From: Leifsonia sp. EB41
Lineage (GTDB): Bacteria; Actinomycetota; Actinomycetes; Actinomycetales; Microbacteriaceae
DNA: 64,000 bases
Reading direction: 5' to 3'
Assembly (NCBI RefSeq): GCF_041262565.1
Contig: NZ_JBGCCJ010000001.1
Coordinates: forward strand, 1,364,001 to 1,428,000
Part shown: positions 1-8,824 of the stretch, piece by piece
Numbering within the stretch: the stretch's first letter is position 1
Layout: each line of letters opens with the position of its first letter
The notes under the pieces: model-generated
Databases searched by the model: none
Told to the model about the DNA's origin: nothing
The model's input: only the letters and a program-made list of their open reading frames with translations
Translations under genes and position numbers: made by a program

Positions 1-1
1 C

Positions 2-970
2 ACCGAGGCGGGGCTGGAGCAGGCGACGCGCCTGTCGGTCGCTGCGCGCCACGCCGGCCGGTTCCGGGCGGCCGGGCTGACCCGCGTCGCGGACCTCGGC
101 TGCGGCATCGGAGGCGACGCGCTCGCCCTCGCGGCGCTGGAGCTGGAGGTCACGGCCGTGGAGGCCGACGAGGTGACCGCCGCGATCGCCGCCTTCAACC
201 TCGCCCCCTTCCCCTCGGCGACGGTCGAGCACCGCCGGGCGGAGGACGTGAGCCTCCGCGCGATCGACGGCGTCTTCCTCGATCCTGCCCGCCGCACGCC
301 CGGCCACACCGACACCGACCGGCTGACCGATCCCGACGACTACACGCCGTCGCTCGGCTTCGCCTACGAGCTCGCGACCGGCCGTTCGGTCGGGCTCAAG
401 CTCGGCCCCGGCTTCGACCGCGACCTCATCCCGTCGACCGCGGAGGCCCAGTGGGTGTCCGCCGACGGGCAGGTCGTGGAGCTCGGGCTGTGGTTCGGCG
501 CGCTCGCCCGCACGGGCATCCGCCGCGCCGCCCTGGTGCTGCGCGGCGACGAGGCGAACGAGCTGACGGCGGAGGCCGACAGCGAGGACGCCGAGACCGG
601 CGAGCTGGGCGAGTACCTCTACGAGCCGGACGGCGCGGTCATCCGCGCACGCCTGATCGGGGACCTGGCCCGGCGGCTCGACGGCCGGATGCTCGGCGAC
701 GGCATCGCCTACATCACGGCCGACGAGCCCGTGCCGACGCCGTTCGCGGCGGGCTTCCGCATCCTGGAGACCCTGCCGTTCGCCGAGAAGGACCTCAAGA
801 AGGCGCTGCGGGCGCGCGGGATCGGCACGCTGGAGATCAAGAAGCGCGGCGTGGACGTCGACCCGGCCGCGCTCCGGACGCGTCTCAAGCTGTCCGGCGA
901 CCGTCCCGCGACCCTGATCCTGACCAGGGTCGCGGGACGTCACACGGCGTTGCTCGCCGAGCGCCTCTGA
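2..970 (+). CDS. Class I SAM-dependent methyltransferase with C-terminal THUMP-like domain (5' end missing)
   Basis: The reading frame is open from the left edge, so the start lies outside the window. The first visible residues carry a SAM-binding motif I (DLGCGIGGDALALA), followed by an acidic residue after the second strand (VEADE). The C-terminal 70 residues (EIKKRGVDVDPAALRTRL ... ATLILTRV) match the THUMP-like domain found at the end of actinobacterial methyltransferases of this type. Such proteins are probably RNA or protein methyltransferases, but the substrate is unknown. The gene converges on the DUF4190 gene, with 12 bp between the two stops. The family call is solid; the function is not known. 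Confidence 0.85.
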   Translation, partial: TEAGLEQATRLSVAARHAGRFRAAGLTRVADLGCGIGGDALALAALELEVTAVEADEVTAAIAAFNLAPFPSATVEHRRAEDVSLRAIDGVFLDPARRTPGHTDTDRLTDPDDYTPSLGFAYELATGRSVGLKLGPGFDRDLIPSTAEAQWVSADGQVVELGLWFGALARTGIRRAALVLRGDEANELTAEADSEDAETGELGEYLYEPDGAVIRARLIGDLARRLDGRMLGDGIAYITADEPVPTPFAAGFRILETLPFAEKDLKKALRARGIGTLEIKKRGVDVDPAALRTRLKLSGDRPATLILTRVAGRHTALLAERL

Positions 971-982
971 CCGCGCGACCGG

Positions 983-1663
983 TCAGTACCGGTACGTGTT
1001 CGACAGGTTCGCCACGAGGATCCCCCAGAAGATCCAGAAGATGATCGCGATGGCGACCGAGACGAATCCGAGGATGATCCCGGTGAGCCAGAAGCCCTTG
1101 GCCTGCGGCTCCTTGGTGCGGCCGATGAAACCGAGGACGATGGCAGCGACGCCGAAAAGGGCGCCGATCCCGAACGCGAGGTTCAGGACGATGCCCAGGA
1201 TGCCGCCGACGAGCGACAGGATGCTGAGGATCGGCGACTTGGTCGCGGGCGCCGTCGCGTAGGGCTGCGTGTAGCCGGGCGCGGGCTGGCCGTAGGCAGG
1301 CTGACCGTAACCGGGCTGGCCGGGCTGGCCGGGCTGCTGGCCGTACGGCTGCTGTTGACCGTAGGGCTGCTGGCCGTACGGCTGCTGCGGCTGCTGCCCG
1401 TATGGCTGCTGGCCGTACGGCTGCTGCGGCTGCTGCCCGTACGGCTGCTGCGGCTGCTGCCCGTACGGCTGCTGCGGCGCGCCGTACCCGGGCGCGACCG
1501 GCGGAGCGGGCGGCGCAGGAGGCGCCACCGGGGGCGTCGGCGGGACGCCGTCGGGCGCCGCCGCAGGCGGGATGTCGGAGGACGGCGAAACCGGCTGGGC
1601 CGGCGTGCTGCCGTCCGTCCCTTCGGGCTCCGGGGCGCCGGACGGGGTGTTCGGATCGGACAT
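983..1663 (-). CDS. DUF4190-type membrane protein with Pro/Gln/Gly/Tyr-rich N-terminal repeat region
   Basis: The 226-residue protein has a low-complexity first half with many PYGQQ/PQQ units (about residues 70-140). A DUF4190-like domain follows, with two or three hydrophobic segments (around [25 protein letters not shown] and [23 protein letters not shown]). The start at MSDPN is chosen because AAGGAG lies 9 nt upstream. A longer frame beginning at 1717 would start inside the promoter -10 element. It is probably a small cytoplasmic-membrane protein with a disordered cytosolic arm. The repeats also show at DNA level as tandem CTGCTGGCCGTACGG-like units, which invites length polymorphism. Its role is unknown. 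Confidence 0.8.
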   Translation of the reverse strand: MSDPNTPSGAPEPEGTDGSTPAQPVSPSSDIPPAAAPDGVPPTPPVAPPAPPAPPVAPGYGAPQQPYGQQPQQPYGQQPQQPYGQQPYGQQPQQPYGQQPYGQQQPYGQQPGQPGQPGYGQPAYGQPAPGYTQPYATAPATKSPILSILSLVGGILGIVLNLAFGIGALFGVAAIVLGFIGRTKEPQAKGFWLTGIILGFVSVAIAIIFWIFWGILVANLSNTYRY

Positions 1664-1715
1664 GCTGCCCATCTCCTTCTCTGGTGAGTTCCTGAGAAAT
1701 TTCTGTACTGAATCC

Positions 1716-1745
1716 ATCGTCTCAGTGGGGGGCGCAGCGTGTCAA
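1716..1745 (-). promoter_or_regulatory. Promoter of the DUF4190 gene (TTGACA - 18 nt - GACGAT)
   Basis: On the minus strand a perfect -35 TTGACA (1740-1745) is followed after 18 nt by GACGAT (1716-1721). The predicted transcript would begin near 1709, about 45 nt before the chosen ATG at 1663. Confidence 0.6.
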
Positions 1746-1767
1746 CGCATGCAAATCTCCGGGCGGC

Positions 1768-2863
1768 TCAGACCTCCGCGACCTGAATCTCCGTGACCGG
1801 AAGGGTGGAGTCCGCGCCGAAGTCCAGCCGGCTCGGCGCGCGCCCGGCCATGATGAGCTGCGCGCCGAGCGCCGCGATCATCGCGCCGTTGTCGGTGCAC
1901 AGCGAGAGGGCCGGGATCCGCAGGGCCACGCCCGCCTCGGCCGCCCGCTGCACCGCGAGCTGGCGCACGCGCGCGTTCGCGACGACGCCGCCGCCGAGCA
2001 GCAGGCGCGGCACGCCATGGTCGAGGCACGCGGCGATCGCCTTGGTGATCAGCACGTCCGCCACCGCCTCCCGGAACGACGCGGCCACATCGGCGACGGG
2101 CACCTCCTCGCCGGCGTCCTGGCGCTGCTCGACCCAGCGGGCGACCGCCGTCTTGAGGCCGGAGAAGGAGAAGTCGTAGCGGTGCCGCTCCAGGTCCTTC
2201 GGCTTGGTCAGCCCGCGCGGGAACCGGATCGCGCGCGGGTCGCCGTCGGCGGCGACGCGGTCGATCTGCGGTCCGCCCGGGTACGGGAGGCCGAGCACGC
2301 GGGCCACCTTGTCGAACGCCTCGCCCGCGGCGTCGTCGATCGTCTCGCCCAGCAACTCCACGTCGGAGACCAGGTCGCGCACGAGCAGCAGCGAGGTGTG
2401 GCCGCCGGAGACCAGCAGCGCGACGGTCGGCACCTCGACCGGGTGGCCGGGGCCTCCTGCCGCGTCGAGGACGTCCGCCCCGACGTGCCCGACCAGGTGG
2501 GTTGACGGCATACAGCGGCTTGCCGAGCGACAGCGCGAGCGCCTTCGCGGCGCCGACGCCGACCATGAGCGCGCCGGACAGTCCAGGGCCGCTCGTCACG
2601 GCGATGGCGTCGATGTCGGCGAGGTCGATCCCGGCGTCGGCCACCGCGGTGTGGAGCGTCGGGGTGAGCGCCTCCAGGTGGGCGCGGGCCGCGACCTCCG
2701 GGACGACGCCGCCGTACCTGGCGTGCTCCTCCATCGAGGAGGCGATCGTGTTGGAGAGCAGCGTCGTGCCGCGCACGATGCCCACGCCGGTCTCGTCGCA
2801 GGAGGTCTCGATGCCGAGCACGAGCGGCCCGTCGCCGTGCGATGCGTGCTGAGCGTCGTTCAT
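1768..2863 (-). CDS. tsaD: tRNA N6-adenosine threonylcarbamoyltransferase TsaD, interrupted by a single-base frameshift
   Basis: TsaD transfers threonylcarbamoyl from threonylcarbamoyl-AMP to A37 of ANN-decoding tRNAs, working with TsaB and TsaE. The N-terminal part ([40 protein letters not shown]) and the C-terminal part ([44 protein letters not shown]) lie in different frames. The join is at the GGG run 2499-2501: removing one base restores VNHLVGHV and a 364-residue protein. The restored segment is the metal-binding HxxxH motif, so either broken product would be inactive. The ATG overlaps the rimI stop (ATGA). The gene is normally essential, so a sequencing error is more likely than a true pseudogene. 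Confidence 0.9.
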
Positions 2864-3366
2864 GCGATCGTGGTCTCCGGGGTCGGGACGGTCAGGCGCA
2901 TGACGATCGCGTCCACCCCGTCCGGCTGGTAGTAGCGCGGGCGCACGCCGATCTCCTCGAAGCCGAGCGTGCGGTAGAGGGTCTGCGCGCCGGGGTTGTC
3001 GGCGCGCACCTCCAGGAACACCTCGCGGGCTCCGCGGTTGCGCGCCTCCCCGATGAGCGCGTGCATGAGGGCGCGCCCGAGGCCGTGCCGCCGCGCGTGC
3101 GGCGCCACGGCGATGGTCTGGATGTCGCCCTCGCCCGCACCGCGCGGCGCGAGCAGGCCTGCGTAGCCGTCGATGCGGTCCGGGTCGTCCAGCCCGACGG
3201 CGACCAGATAGTACCCGTGGGCCCCGGTCACCTCGGAGCGCATCGACTGCTCCGACCAGGCGTCGGTGACGAAAGTCTCGCGCTCCAGCAGCATGATCGC
3301 GTCGACGTCGGCCTCGGTGGCGCGGCGGAGCTGCCACGACGGCGCGCTCGGCCTCGGCTCGCTCAC
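2860..3366 (-). CDS. rimI: Ribosomal protein S18-alanine N-acetyltransferase
   Basis: This is a 168-residue GNAT-family enzyme that acetylates the N-terminal alanine of S18. The acetyl-CoA binding motif A appears as [17 protein letters not shown], followed by [28 protein letters not shown], the classic RimI C-terminal block. It starts with GTG, which overlaps the tsaB stop (GTGA), and its own stop overlaps the tsaD start (ATGA). The three genes should therefore be translationally coupled. Position between tsaB and tsaD is the usual actinobacterial arrangement and supports the specific name. Confidence 0.92.
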   Translation of the reverse strand: MSEPRPSAPSWQLRRATEADVDAIMLLERETFVTDAWSEQSMRSEVTGAHGYYLVAVGLDDPDRIDGYAGLLAPRGAGEGDIQTIAVAPHARRHGLGRALMHALIGEARNRGAREVFLEVRADNPGAQTLYRTLGFEEIGVRPRYYQPDGVDAIVMRLTVPTPETTIA

Positions 3367-3983
3367 GCGCTCACCCGCTTGGGCCCGGCGGAAAGCGTGA
3401 CATCCGGCGAGCGCAGATACAGCGGCTCGTCGCGGTCGAACGGGAGGCCGGCGGCGAAGCGCAGTTCGGCGATCATCCCGAGCAGGCCGGCGGAGACGGT
3501 GGCGGCCTCCTCGCGCGGCAGGTCGGGATGCGGCAGCGCGTCCGGCTTGTCCAGGCCGGGGCCGTCGAGGCGGACAGGGAGGCCGTGCTCGTCCACACCC
3601 GCGTACGCCGTCCAGTAGCGCTCGCGGCGGCGCGCGTCGGTCACGACCAGCAGCGGGCCCGCGTGACCGGCCAGGTAGCGCTCGTACGCCACCGCGTCGT
3701 GGCTGACGACGGGGACGAGCGGGCGGGCGGCGCCGAACGCGAAGGCGGTCGCGGCCGCGATGCCGACCCGGAGGCCGGTGAAGGGACCCGGCCCCATCCC
3801 CGCCACGACGCCGGACAGTCCGTCCGCGCGCGTGCCGGAGGCGTCGAGTGCCGCGGCGATCAGGTCGCCGATGACCTCGGCGTGCCGCATGGTGTCCGGC
3901 TCCGTCACTTCGGCGAGGATGCCGCCGTCACGGTCGACCACGGCGACGCTCGTGCCCGCGGAGGTGTCGATGGCGAGGAGCAT
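3363..3983 (-). CDS. tsaB: t6A synthesis scaffold protein TsaB
   Basis: The 206-residue ASKHA-fold protein begins [17 protein letters not shown], the TsaB signature. It contains [25 protein letters not shown], equivalent to the GPGSFTGLRIG motif. TsaB is the inactive paralogue of TsaD and bridges TsaD and TsaE in the threonylcarbamoyl transfer complex. It heads the tsaB-rimI-tsaD unit. Its natural upstream neighbour tsaE lies 4.3 kb away, beyond an inserted plus-strand cassette, so this unit must have its own promoter in the 68-bp gap shared with the divergent ROK gene. Confidence 0.93.
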   Translation of the reverse strand: MLLAIDTSAGTSVAVVDRDGGILAEVTEPDTMRHAEVIGDLIAAALDASGTRADGLSGVVAGMGPGPFTGLRVGIAAATAFAFGAARPLVPVVSHDAVAYERYLAGHAGPLLVVTDARRRERYWTAYAGVDEHGLPVRLDGPGLDKPDALPHPDLPREEAATVSAGLLGMIAELRFAAGLPFDRDEPLYLRSPDVTLSAGPKRVSA

Positions 3984-4051
3984 GCCTCCAGCCTAGGCGG
4001 GATGCGCGCCCCTGAGGACTCGTCCGCTCCCCTGTGTGCGAAGCTGTCGGC

Positions 4052-5305
4052 ATGGCGTCCTCCCCGTCCGGCTCCCTCGTCTCGGCCGACGTGCGCCGCC
4101 ACAACCTGGCGCTCGTGGCGCACCGGCTCGCGCAGCAGGGCCCACTGTCGCGCAGCCAGCTCGCGGACGTCACCGGGCTCGCCCGCGGCTCGGTGACCGC
4201 CCTCGTCGCCGCGCTGGTGGAGGCCGGGGTCGTGCGCGAGTCGGAGGAGCCGGAGGCCGCGCCGCGCGGGTCCGCCTCCCGTGGCCGCCCGCTCACGCTG
4301 CTGCGCCTGGCGGCCGACGACGTCGCCCTCCTCGTCCTCCAGCTCGACGCCGACCAGGCGACCGCCGTGCTGACGGCGGTGGACGGCCGCGCACTGTTCC
4401 GGGCCTCTGAGCACCACGGCCGGCCGATGGGCGACCCCGGGCGGGTGCTCGACGTGCTCGCCCGCGTGCTGGCCCGCACCCTCGACGCCGCCGCCGGGCT
4501 CGGCCGGCGCGTGGTGGATCTGACCGTGGTGGTGTTCGCCCCGATCGGCGGCACGCCTCCCGTGCTGGTGGCCGACACCGACTTCGAGTGGGGCGAGGTC
4601 GACGTGCTCGGCGGGCTCCGGCAGCGGGTGCCGGAGCTGCCGCCCGCCACCCTCGCGAGCGACGGCACGGTCGCCGCGCTGGCCGAGCTCGCAGAGCTGG
4701 AGGCCGCGGGTTCCGGAGTCCGCGACCTGGTCTACGCCAAGAGCAACTCGGGCATCGGCGGTGCGGTCGTCGCGGAGGGCGCGCTCGTCGCCGGCGCGCA
4801 CGAGTTCGCGGGGGCGTTCGGCCACATCGCGGTCGACCCGCGTGGTCCTCGCTGCCTGTGCGGTCAGCGGGGCTGCCTGGTCACCGTCGCCGGGCCGGAT
4901 GTGGTGCTGGCCGCGGCCGGGCTGACGGCCGAGGTCGCCGAGCGCGGACTGACGGAGGCGCTGCGGGAGCTGGTCGCCCGCATCAACGCCGGCGAGCCCG
5001 CGGCGAGCGCAGCGTGGGAGGCCGCTCTTCCGTGGATCGCGCACGCTCTGCGCATCGTCTCGATGACCGTCGACCCGGAGGTCGTCGTCCTCGGCGGATA
5101 TTGGGCGGAGCTGGCCGGGTCCATCGCAGAGGCGTTCGCACAGAACGGCCCCGCGATCGCATCGACCGCCACGGCGATCGCGGTGGTCCCCGGCCGCCTG
5201 GGCGAGGACGCCGCCCTGATCGGCGCCGCGCGCGTCGCCCGGGGTGCGCTCCTCGATGATCCCCTGGCTCTGGCGACAGTCCACCCGACTTCCGTCACGA
5301 TTTGA
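4052..5305 (+). CDS. ROK-family transcriptional regulator
   Basis: The 417-residue protein has an N-terminal winged helix (about residues 8-75: NLALVAHRLAQQGPLSRSQLADVTGLARGSVTALVAALVEAGVV) and a C-terminal ROK domain. The ROK domain holds the zinc motif CLCGQRGC and the preceding GAFGHIAV histidine. Regulators of this class bind a sugar or sugar-like ligand and repress neighbouring transport and catabolic genes. The MFS gene starts 71 bp downstream on the same strand, followed by a carboxylesterase, so local regulation is likely. The ATG at 4052 is preferred over an upstream in-frame ATG, which would add six residues before the conserved part. The ligand is unknown. Confidence 0.88.
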   Translation: MASSPSGSLVSADVRRHNLALVAHRLAQQGPLSRSQLADVTGLARGSVTALVAALVEAGVVRESEEPEAAPRGSASRGRPLTLLRLAADDVALLVLQLDADQATAVLTAVDGRALFRASEHHGRPMGDPGRVLDVLARVLARTLDAAAGLGRRVVDLTVVVFAPIGGTPPVLVADTDFEWGEVDVLGGLRQRVPELPPATLASDGTVAALAELAELEAAGSGVRDLVYAKSNSGIGGAVVAEGALVAGAHEFAGAFGHIAVDPRGPRCLCGQRGCLVTVAGPDVVLAAAGLTAEVAERGLTEALRELVARINAGEPAASAAWEAALPWIAHALRIVSMTVDPEVVVLGGYWAELAGSIAEAFAQNGPAIASTATAIAVVPGRLGEDAALIGAARVARGALLDDPLALATVHPTSVTI

Positions 5306-5376
5306 TTCGACGCTTGAATTAATCACGGAAGTGCGTCATGCTTACGCGGGTAATCACACCCTCGAAAGGACCGACC

Positions 5377-6693
5377 GTGACGACGATGTCATCGAGCTCC
5401 CCCGAACCAGCGCCCCTCTCCGCAGCCACGGCCGCGGCGCCCGACCCCGACGCGGTCGACACGGCGGGCACCGTCAGCCCGCTCGCCCGCCGCGGCCTGC
5501 TCCCCTCGCTCGCGATCACCTCCCTGGTGCTCTTCGCGACCTACACCGGCCTGATCAGCGTGCTGCTGCCCAACCAGGTCACGAACATCGACCCGGCGCA
5601 CAAGGTGGCCAACCTCGCGATCGTGACCACGACCTCCTTCGTGTTCACGCTGTTCGCGCAGCCGATCGTCGGCGCGTTCAGCGACCGCACGCGCTCCCGG
5701 ATGGGCCGCCGGGCGCCGTGGATGGTGATCGGCACCGCCGTCGCCGCCGCGTTCCTGATCGGGCTCGGCTCGCTGCAGTCCATCCTCTGGATCACGGTGT
5801 TCTGGGTCGTCATCCAGGTGGCGCTCAACGCGATGCAGGGGCCGCTCAGCGCCATCACGCCCGACCGCTTCCCGCGCAGCCGCCGCGGCGTGGCCTCTGC
5901 GATGGTCGGGATCGGCACGATGGCCGGCAGCACCATCGGCGTCATCGTGGCGGGCATCCTCGCCGCGAACGTCGGCCTCGCCTACTCGGCGTTCGGGATC
6001 GTCGTGCTCCTGGTCACGCTCGGCTTCGTGCTGTTCAACCGCGACTACTCCAGCAAGGGCATCGAGCTGCCGCCCTTCCGCTGGAAGGCGTTCTTCGCCG
6101 GGTTCTGGATCAACCCGCGCAAGCACCCCGACTTCGCCTGGGCGTTCGCGGCACGCTTCCTTTTCATCCTCGGTTACTTCGTCGCCTTCAGCTACCAGCT
6201 CTTCATCCTGACCGACTACATCGGGATGTCGCTGAAGCAGGCGAACGCCCAGATCGGCGTGATCAGCCTCGCGTCGCTCGCCACCACCGTCGTCTCGGTC
6301 GCCCTCGCCGGCTGGCTGAGCGACAAGCTCGGACGCCGCAAGGTCTTCATCTACCTGGCCTCCGTGCTGATGATCGTCGGGCTGGCGATGCCGCTGCTGA
6401 TGCCCACCATCACCGGGATGCTGCTGATGTCGGCGATCAACGGCTTCGGCTTCGGCCTCTACATGGCCTGCGACACCGCCCTCATGACCGAGGTGCTGCC
6501 CGGCGGCGGCGTCGCGGCCGCCAAGGACCTCGGCATCCTCAACGTCGCGACCAACATCCCGCAGGCGCTCAGCCCCGCGATCGCGGCCGTGCTGATCGGC
6601 GCGGTCGGCGGCTATCCGGCCCTGTTCGTCTTCGCGATGGTCTGCGTCGCGCTGGCCGCCCTCGTCCTCATCCCCATCAAGTCCGTCCGCTGA
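5377..6693 (+). CDS. MFS transporter
   Basis: The 438-residue protein has about 12 transmembrane segments. The loop 2-3 motif reads GAFSDRTRSRMGRRAPWM, with a matching GWLSDKLGRRK in the second half. The first resembles transporters of the GPH/SLC45 type more than drug exporters. GTG at 5377 is chosen because AAAGGA lies 6 nt upstream; the in-frame ATG at 5338 has no ribosome-binding site. It lies between a ROK regulator and a carboxylesterase, 13 bp before the latter, so it probably imports or exports the esterase substrate or product. The substrate is not known. Confidence 0.85.
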   Translation: MTTMSSSSPEPAPLSAATAAAPDPDAVDTAGTVSPLARRGLLPSLAITSLVLFATYTGLISVLLPNQVTNIDPAHKVANLAIVTTTSFVFTLFAQPIVGAFSDRTRSRMGRRAPWMVIGTAVAAAFLIGLGSLQSILWITVFWVVIQVALNAMQGPLSAITPDRFPRSRRGVASAMVGIGTMAGSTIGVIVAGILAANVGLAYSAFGIVVLLVTLGFVLFNRDYSSKGIELPPFRWKAFFAGFWINPRKHPDFAWAFAARFLFILGYFVAFSYQLFILTDYIGMSLKQANAQIGVISLASLATTVVSVALAGWLSDKLGRRKVFIYLASVLMIVGLAMPLLMPTITGMLLMSAINGFGFGLYMACDTALMTEVLPGGGVAAAKDLGILNVATNIPQALSPAIAAVLIGAVGGYPALFVFAMVCVALAALVLIPIKSVR

Positions 6694-6706
6694 GAAGGAG
6701 AACCCC

Positions 6707-8200
6707 GTGACAGACAGCACCCTCGACCGACCCGAGGTCACCACGACGGGAGGCCGCGTGCGCGGCCGGTGGCGGGACGGCTCTGCCGCCTTCCTCGGCA
6801 TCCCGTTCGCCGAGCCGCCGGTGGGCGACCTGCGCTTCGCCGCCCCGGTCCCGCACCGCCCGTGGGACAGCGTGCTCGACGCCGGCGAGCACGGCGCGAC
6901 TCCGCAGCGCAAGGCGCTCGCGGAGATCACCCTCATCCCCGAGCCGTCCTACCCGGGAGAGTCGACGCTCAACGTGGACGTCTTCACGCCGCGCCCCGGT
7001 GACGCCGACGCGAAGCTGCCCGTGCTGGTCTACATCCACGGCGGAGGCTACGTCGCCGGGTCGCCGGCCAGCCCCTGGTACGACGGCGCCGCCTTCAACC
7101 GCGACGGGGTCGTGACGGTCAGCGTCTCGTACCGGCTCGGCTTCGACGGCTTCGGCTGGATCGAGGACGCACCGGCGAACCGCGGCGTGCTCGACTGGAT
7201 CCTGGCGCTGGAGTGGGTGCGCGACAACATCGCGTCGTTCGGCGGCGACCCGGCGTCGGTCACCATCGCGGGCCAGTCGGCCGGCGGCGGCGCCGTGCTC
7301 ACCCTCCTGACGGTGCCGCGCGCGGCGAGCCTGTTCCAGCGGGTCTATTCGATCTCCGGCACCACGGCGAGCGTGAACCTGGAGGACGCCGAGCGCTACG
7401 GTCGCGCCCTCGCCGCCGCCGCCGGGGTGGAACCCACCCGGGCCGGGCTGTCCGCACTGACCGAGGAGCGGATCCTGGCGCTGCAGGGCGAGGACGACGC
7501 GGTCACCTCGCCCGAGGCGCCAGCGGACCCGATGGCCCCGCTGCGGGCACTGGCCTCCGGGTCGGCGCTGCGCTGGGCCCCGGTCGTGGACGGCGACCTC
7601 GTGCCGGCGCCCATCGCTGCGGCGATCGCCGACGGGATCGGCGCGGACAAGGCGCTGGTGCTCGGCGCGACGGACAACGAGTTCAACATGGCCGTCGCCG
7701 ACCTGCGCGACGCACTTGCCGGGACCGACCCGGCCGGCCTGCTGGCCTCCGTCGGCGTCCCGGAGGAGGCGGCGGCCGCCTACGTCGCCGCTCATCCAGG
7801 GCTCGACACCGCCGAGACCCTCGGGCAGTTCGTCACGGACGCGATGTTCCGGGCGCCCGCCCGCGAGATCGCGGAATCGCGTGCGGCAGCGGGCGCCCCC
7901 GCCTGGATCTACCGGTTCGCGTGGACGTCGCCGACCTTCGGCGCGGCCGTGCACTGCCTCGATGTGCCGTTCTTCTTCGACTGTCTCGACAGCGAACGGG
8001 TCGGCTACATTGCAGGCGAGCAGCCGCCGACCGCACTCGCCGACGACGTGCACGGGGCGGCGGTGCGGTTCATCGCCTCGGGCGACCCGGGATGGCCGGC
8101 CTACGTGTTGGCGGAGCGCGATGTGCAGGTGTTCGACGTCCCGACCACGGTCGTGGGGGACGGCCTGGCCGACGTCGGCGTGCTTCAGAGCGCGCGCTGA
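6707..8200 (+). CDS. Type B carboxylesterase / lipase family protein
   Basis: The 497-residue alpha/beta hydrolase begins with the type B signature GIPFAEPPVGDLRFAAP. It has the oxyanion loop YIHGGGYVAGSP and the nucleophile elbow GQSAGGGA. The acid residue is expected near ATDNEFN and the histidine near AAVHCLDVPFFF. No signal peptide is seen, so it should be cytoplasmic. It starts with GTG after GAGAAGGAGAACCCC. It closes the ROK-MFS-esterase cassette and converges on tsaE, with a long inverted repeat between the two stops. The substrate is unknown; an ester taken up by the adjacent MFS protein is a reasonable inference. Confidence 0.87.
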   Translation: MTDSTLDRPEVTTTGGRVRGRWRDGSAAFLGIPFAEPPVGDLRFAAPVPHRPWDSVLDAGEHGATPQRKALAEITLIPEPSYPGESTLNVDVFTPRPGDADAKLPVLVYIHGGGYVAGSPASPWYDGAAFNRDGVVTVSVSYRLGFDGFGWIEDAPANRGVLDWILALEWVRDNIASFGGDPASVTIAGQSAGGGAVLTLLTVPRAASLFQRVYSISGTTASVNLEDAERYGRALAAAAGVEPTRAGLSALTEERILALQGEDDAVTSPEAPADPMAPLRALASGSALRWAPVVDGDLVPAPIAAAIADGIGADKALVLGATDNEFNMAVADLRDALAGTDPAGLLASVGVPEEAAAAYVAAHPGLDTAETLGQFVTDAMFRAPAREIAESRAAAGAPAWIYRFAWTSPTFGAAVHCLDVPFFFDCLDSERVGYIAGEQPPTALADDVHGAAVRFIASGDPGWPAYVLAERDVQVFDVPTTVVGDGLADVGVLQSAR

Positions 8201-8260
8201 CGTCACCGCCCGCGCCGACGGAGGCGACGCCGCCGGCGCGGGCACACTCCTCCGCCCCCT

Positions 8261-8317
8261 CGAGGGGCACGTAAACGCCCCTAAAACGCGGTTCTAGGGG
8301 CGTTTACGTGCCCCTCG
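8261..8317. repeat. 57-bp inverted repeat with perfect 23-bp arms between convergent genes
   Basis: The left arm 8261-8283 and right arm 8295-8317 are exact reverse complements, separated by 11 nt. Each arm also contains its own GGGGC...GCCCC hairpin, so the element can fold as one long stem or two short ones. It lies between the esterase stop and the tsaE stop and could act as a bidirectional terminator, although no T-run follows. It may instead be a REP/MITE-like repeat. Confidence 0.85.
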
Positions 8318-8326
8318 GCGGATGGG

Positions 8327-8824
8327 TCAGGCGGCCCAGCGGGGGCCGAAGCCGGTGACCGTGACGGTGCGCGGCTCGTCCGCGTCGAGGTCGGCGGCCG
8401 CGTCGTCGGCGGCAGCCTCGGCCGCACCCGTCGGCCGCACGATGTCGACCTCCAGCCACGACTCGGCGACGCCGTCGAGCATCCCGCCACCCCACTCCAC
8501 GACCACCACCGAGCCGGCGAAGTCGATGTCGAGGTCGTCCAGCTCCACCGCGCTGCCGAGACGGTACGCGTCGACATGGACCAGCGGCGCACCGTCGACC
8601 AGGTTCGGGTGCGTGCGGGCCAGCACGAAGGTCGGGCTCGTGACCGGGCCGCGGACGCCGAGGCCCTCGCCGATCCCGCGGGTCAGCGTCGTCTTGCCTG
8701 CACCGAGCGGGCCGGTCAGCACCACGAGGTCGCCGGCGGCCAGCATCCCGGCCAGCTCCAGCCCCAGCGCGTGCATGTCGTCGCCGGTGTCGACCGTGCG
8801 CTCGATCAGGACCCGACCGCTCAC
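8327..8824 (-). CDS. tsaE: tRNA threonylcarbamoyladenosine synthesis ATPase TsaE
   Basis: The 165-residue P-loop ATPase has Walker A GPLGAGKTTLTRG, SPTFVLARTH and VHVDAYRLGS, then the VVVVEWGGG strand, all typical of TsaE. It drives turnover of the TsaB-TsaD complex in t6A formation. The GTG start overlaps the alr stop (GTGA), so it is coupled to alr. The C-terminal 30 residues are Ala/Asp-rich and variable. Its usual downstream neighbour tsaB is displaced by the cassette at 4052-8200. Confidence 0.93.
   Translation of the reverse strand: MSGRVLIERTVDTGDDMHALGLELAGMLAAGDLVVLTGPLGAGKTTLTRGIGEGLGVRGPVTSPTFVLARTHPNLVDGAPLVHVDAYRLGSAVELDDLDIDFAGSVVVVEWGGGMLDGVAESWLEVDIVRPTGAAEAAADDAAADLDADEPRTVTVTGFGPRWAA

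Noticed and set aside
1717-1717. Longer start for the DUF4190 protein at 1717
   Set aside because: It overlaps the predicted -10 element and has no ribosome-binding site, whereas 1663 has AAGGAG at good spacing.
4052-8200. The cassette as a secondary-metabolite or defence island
   Set aside because: It contains only a regulator, a transporter and a hydrolase of ordinary base composition by eye; no nuclease, synthase or mobility gene is present.
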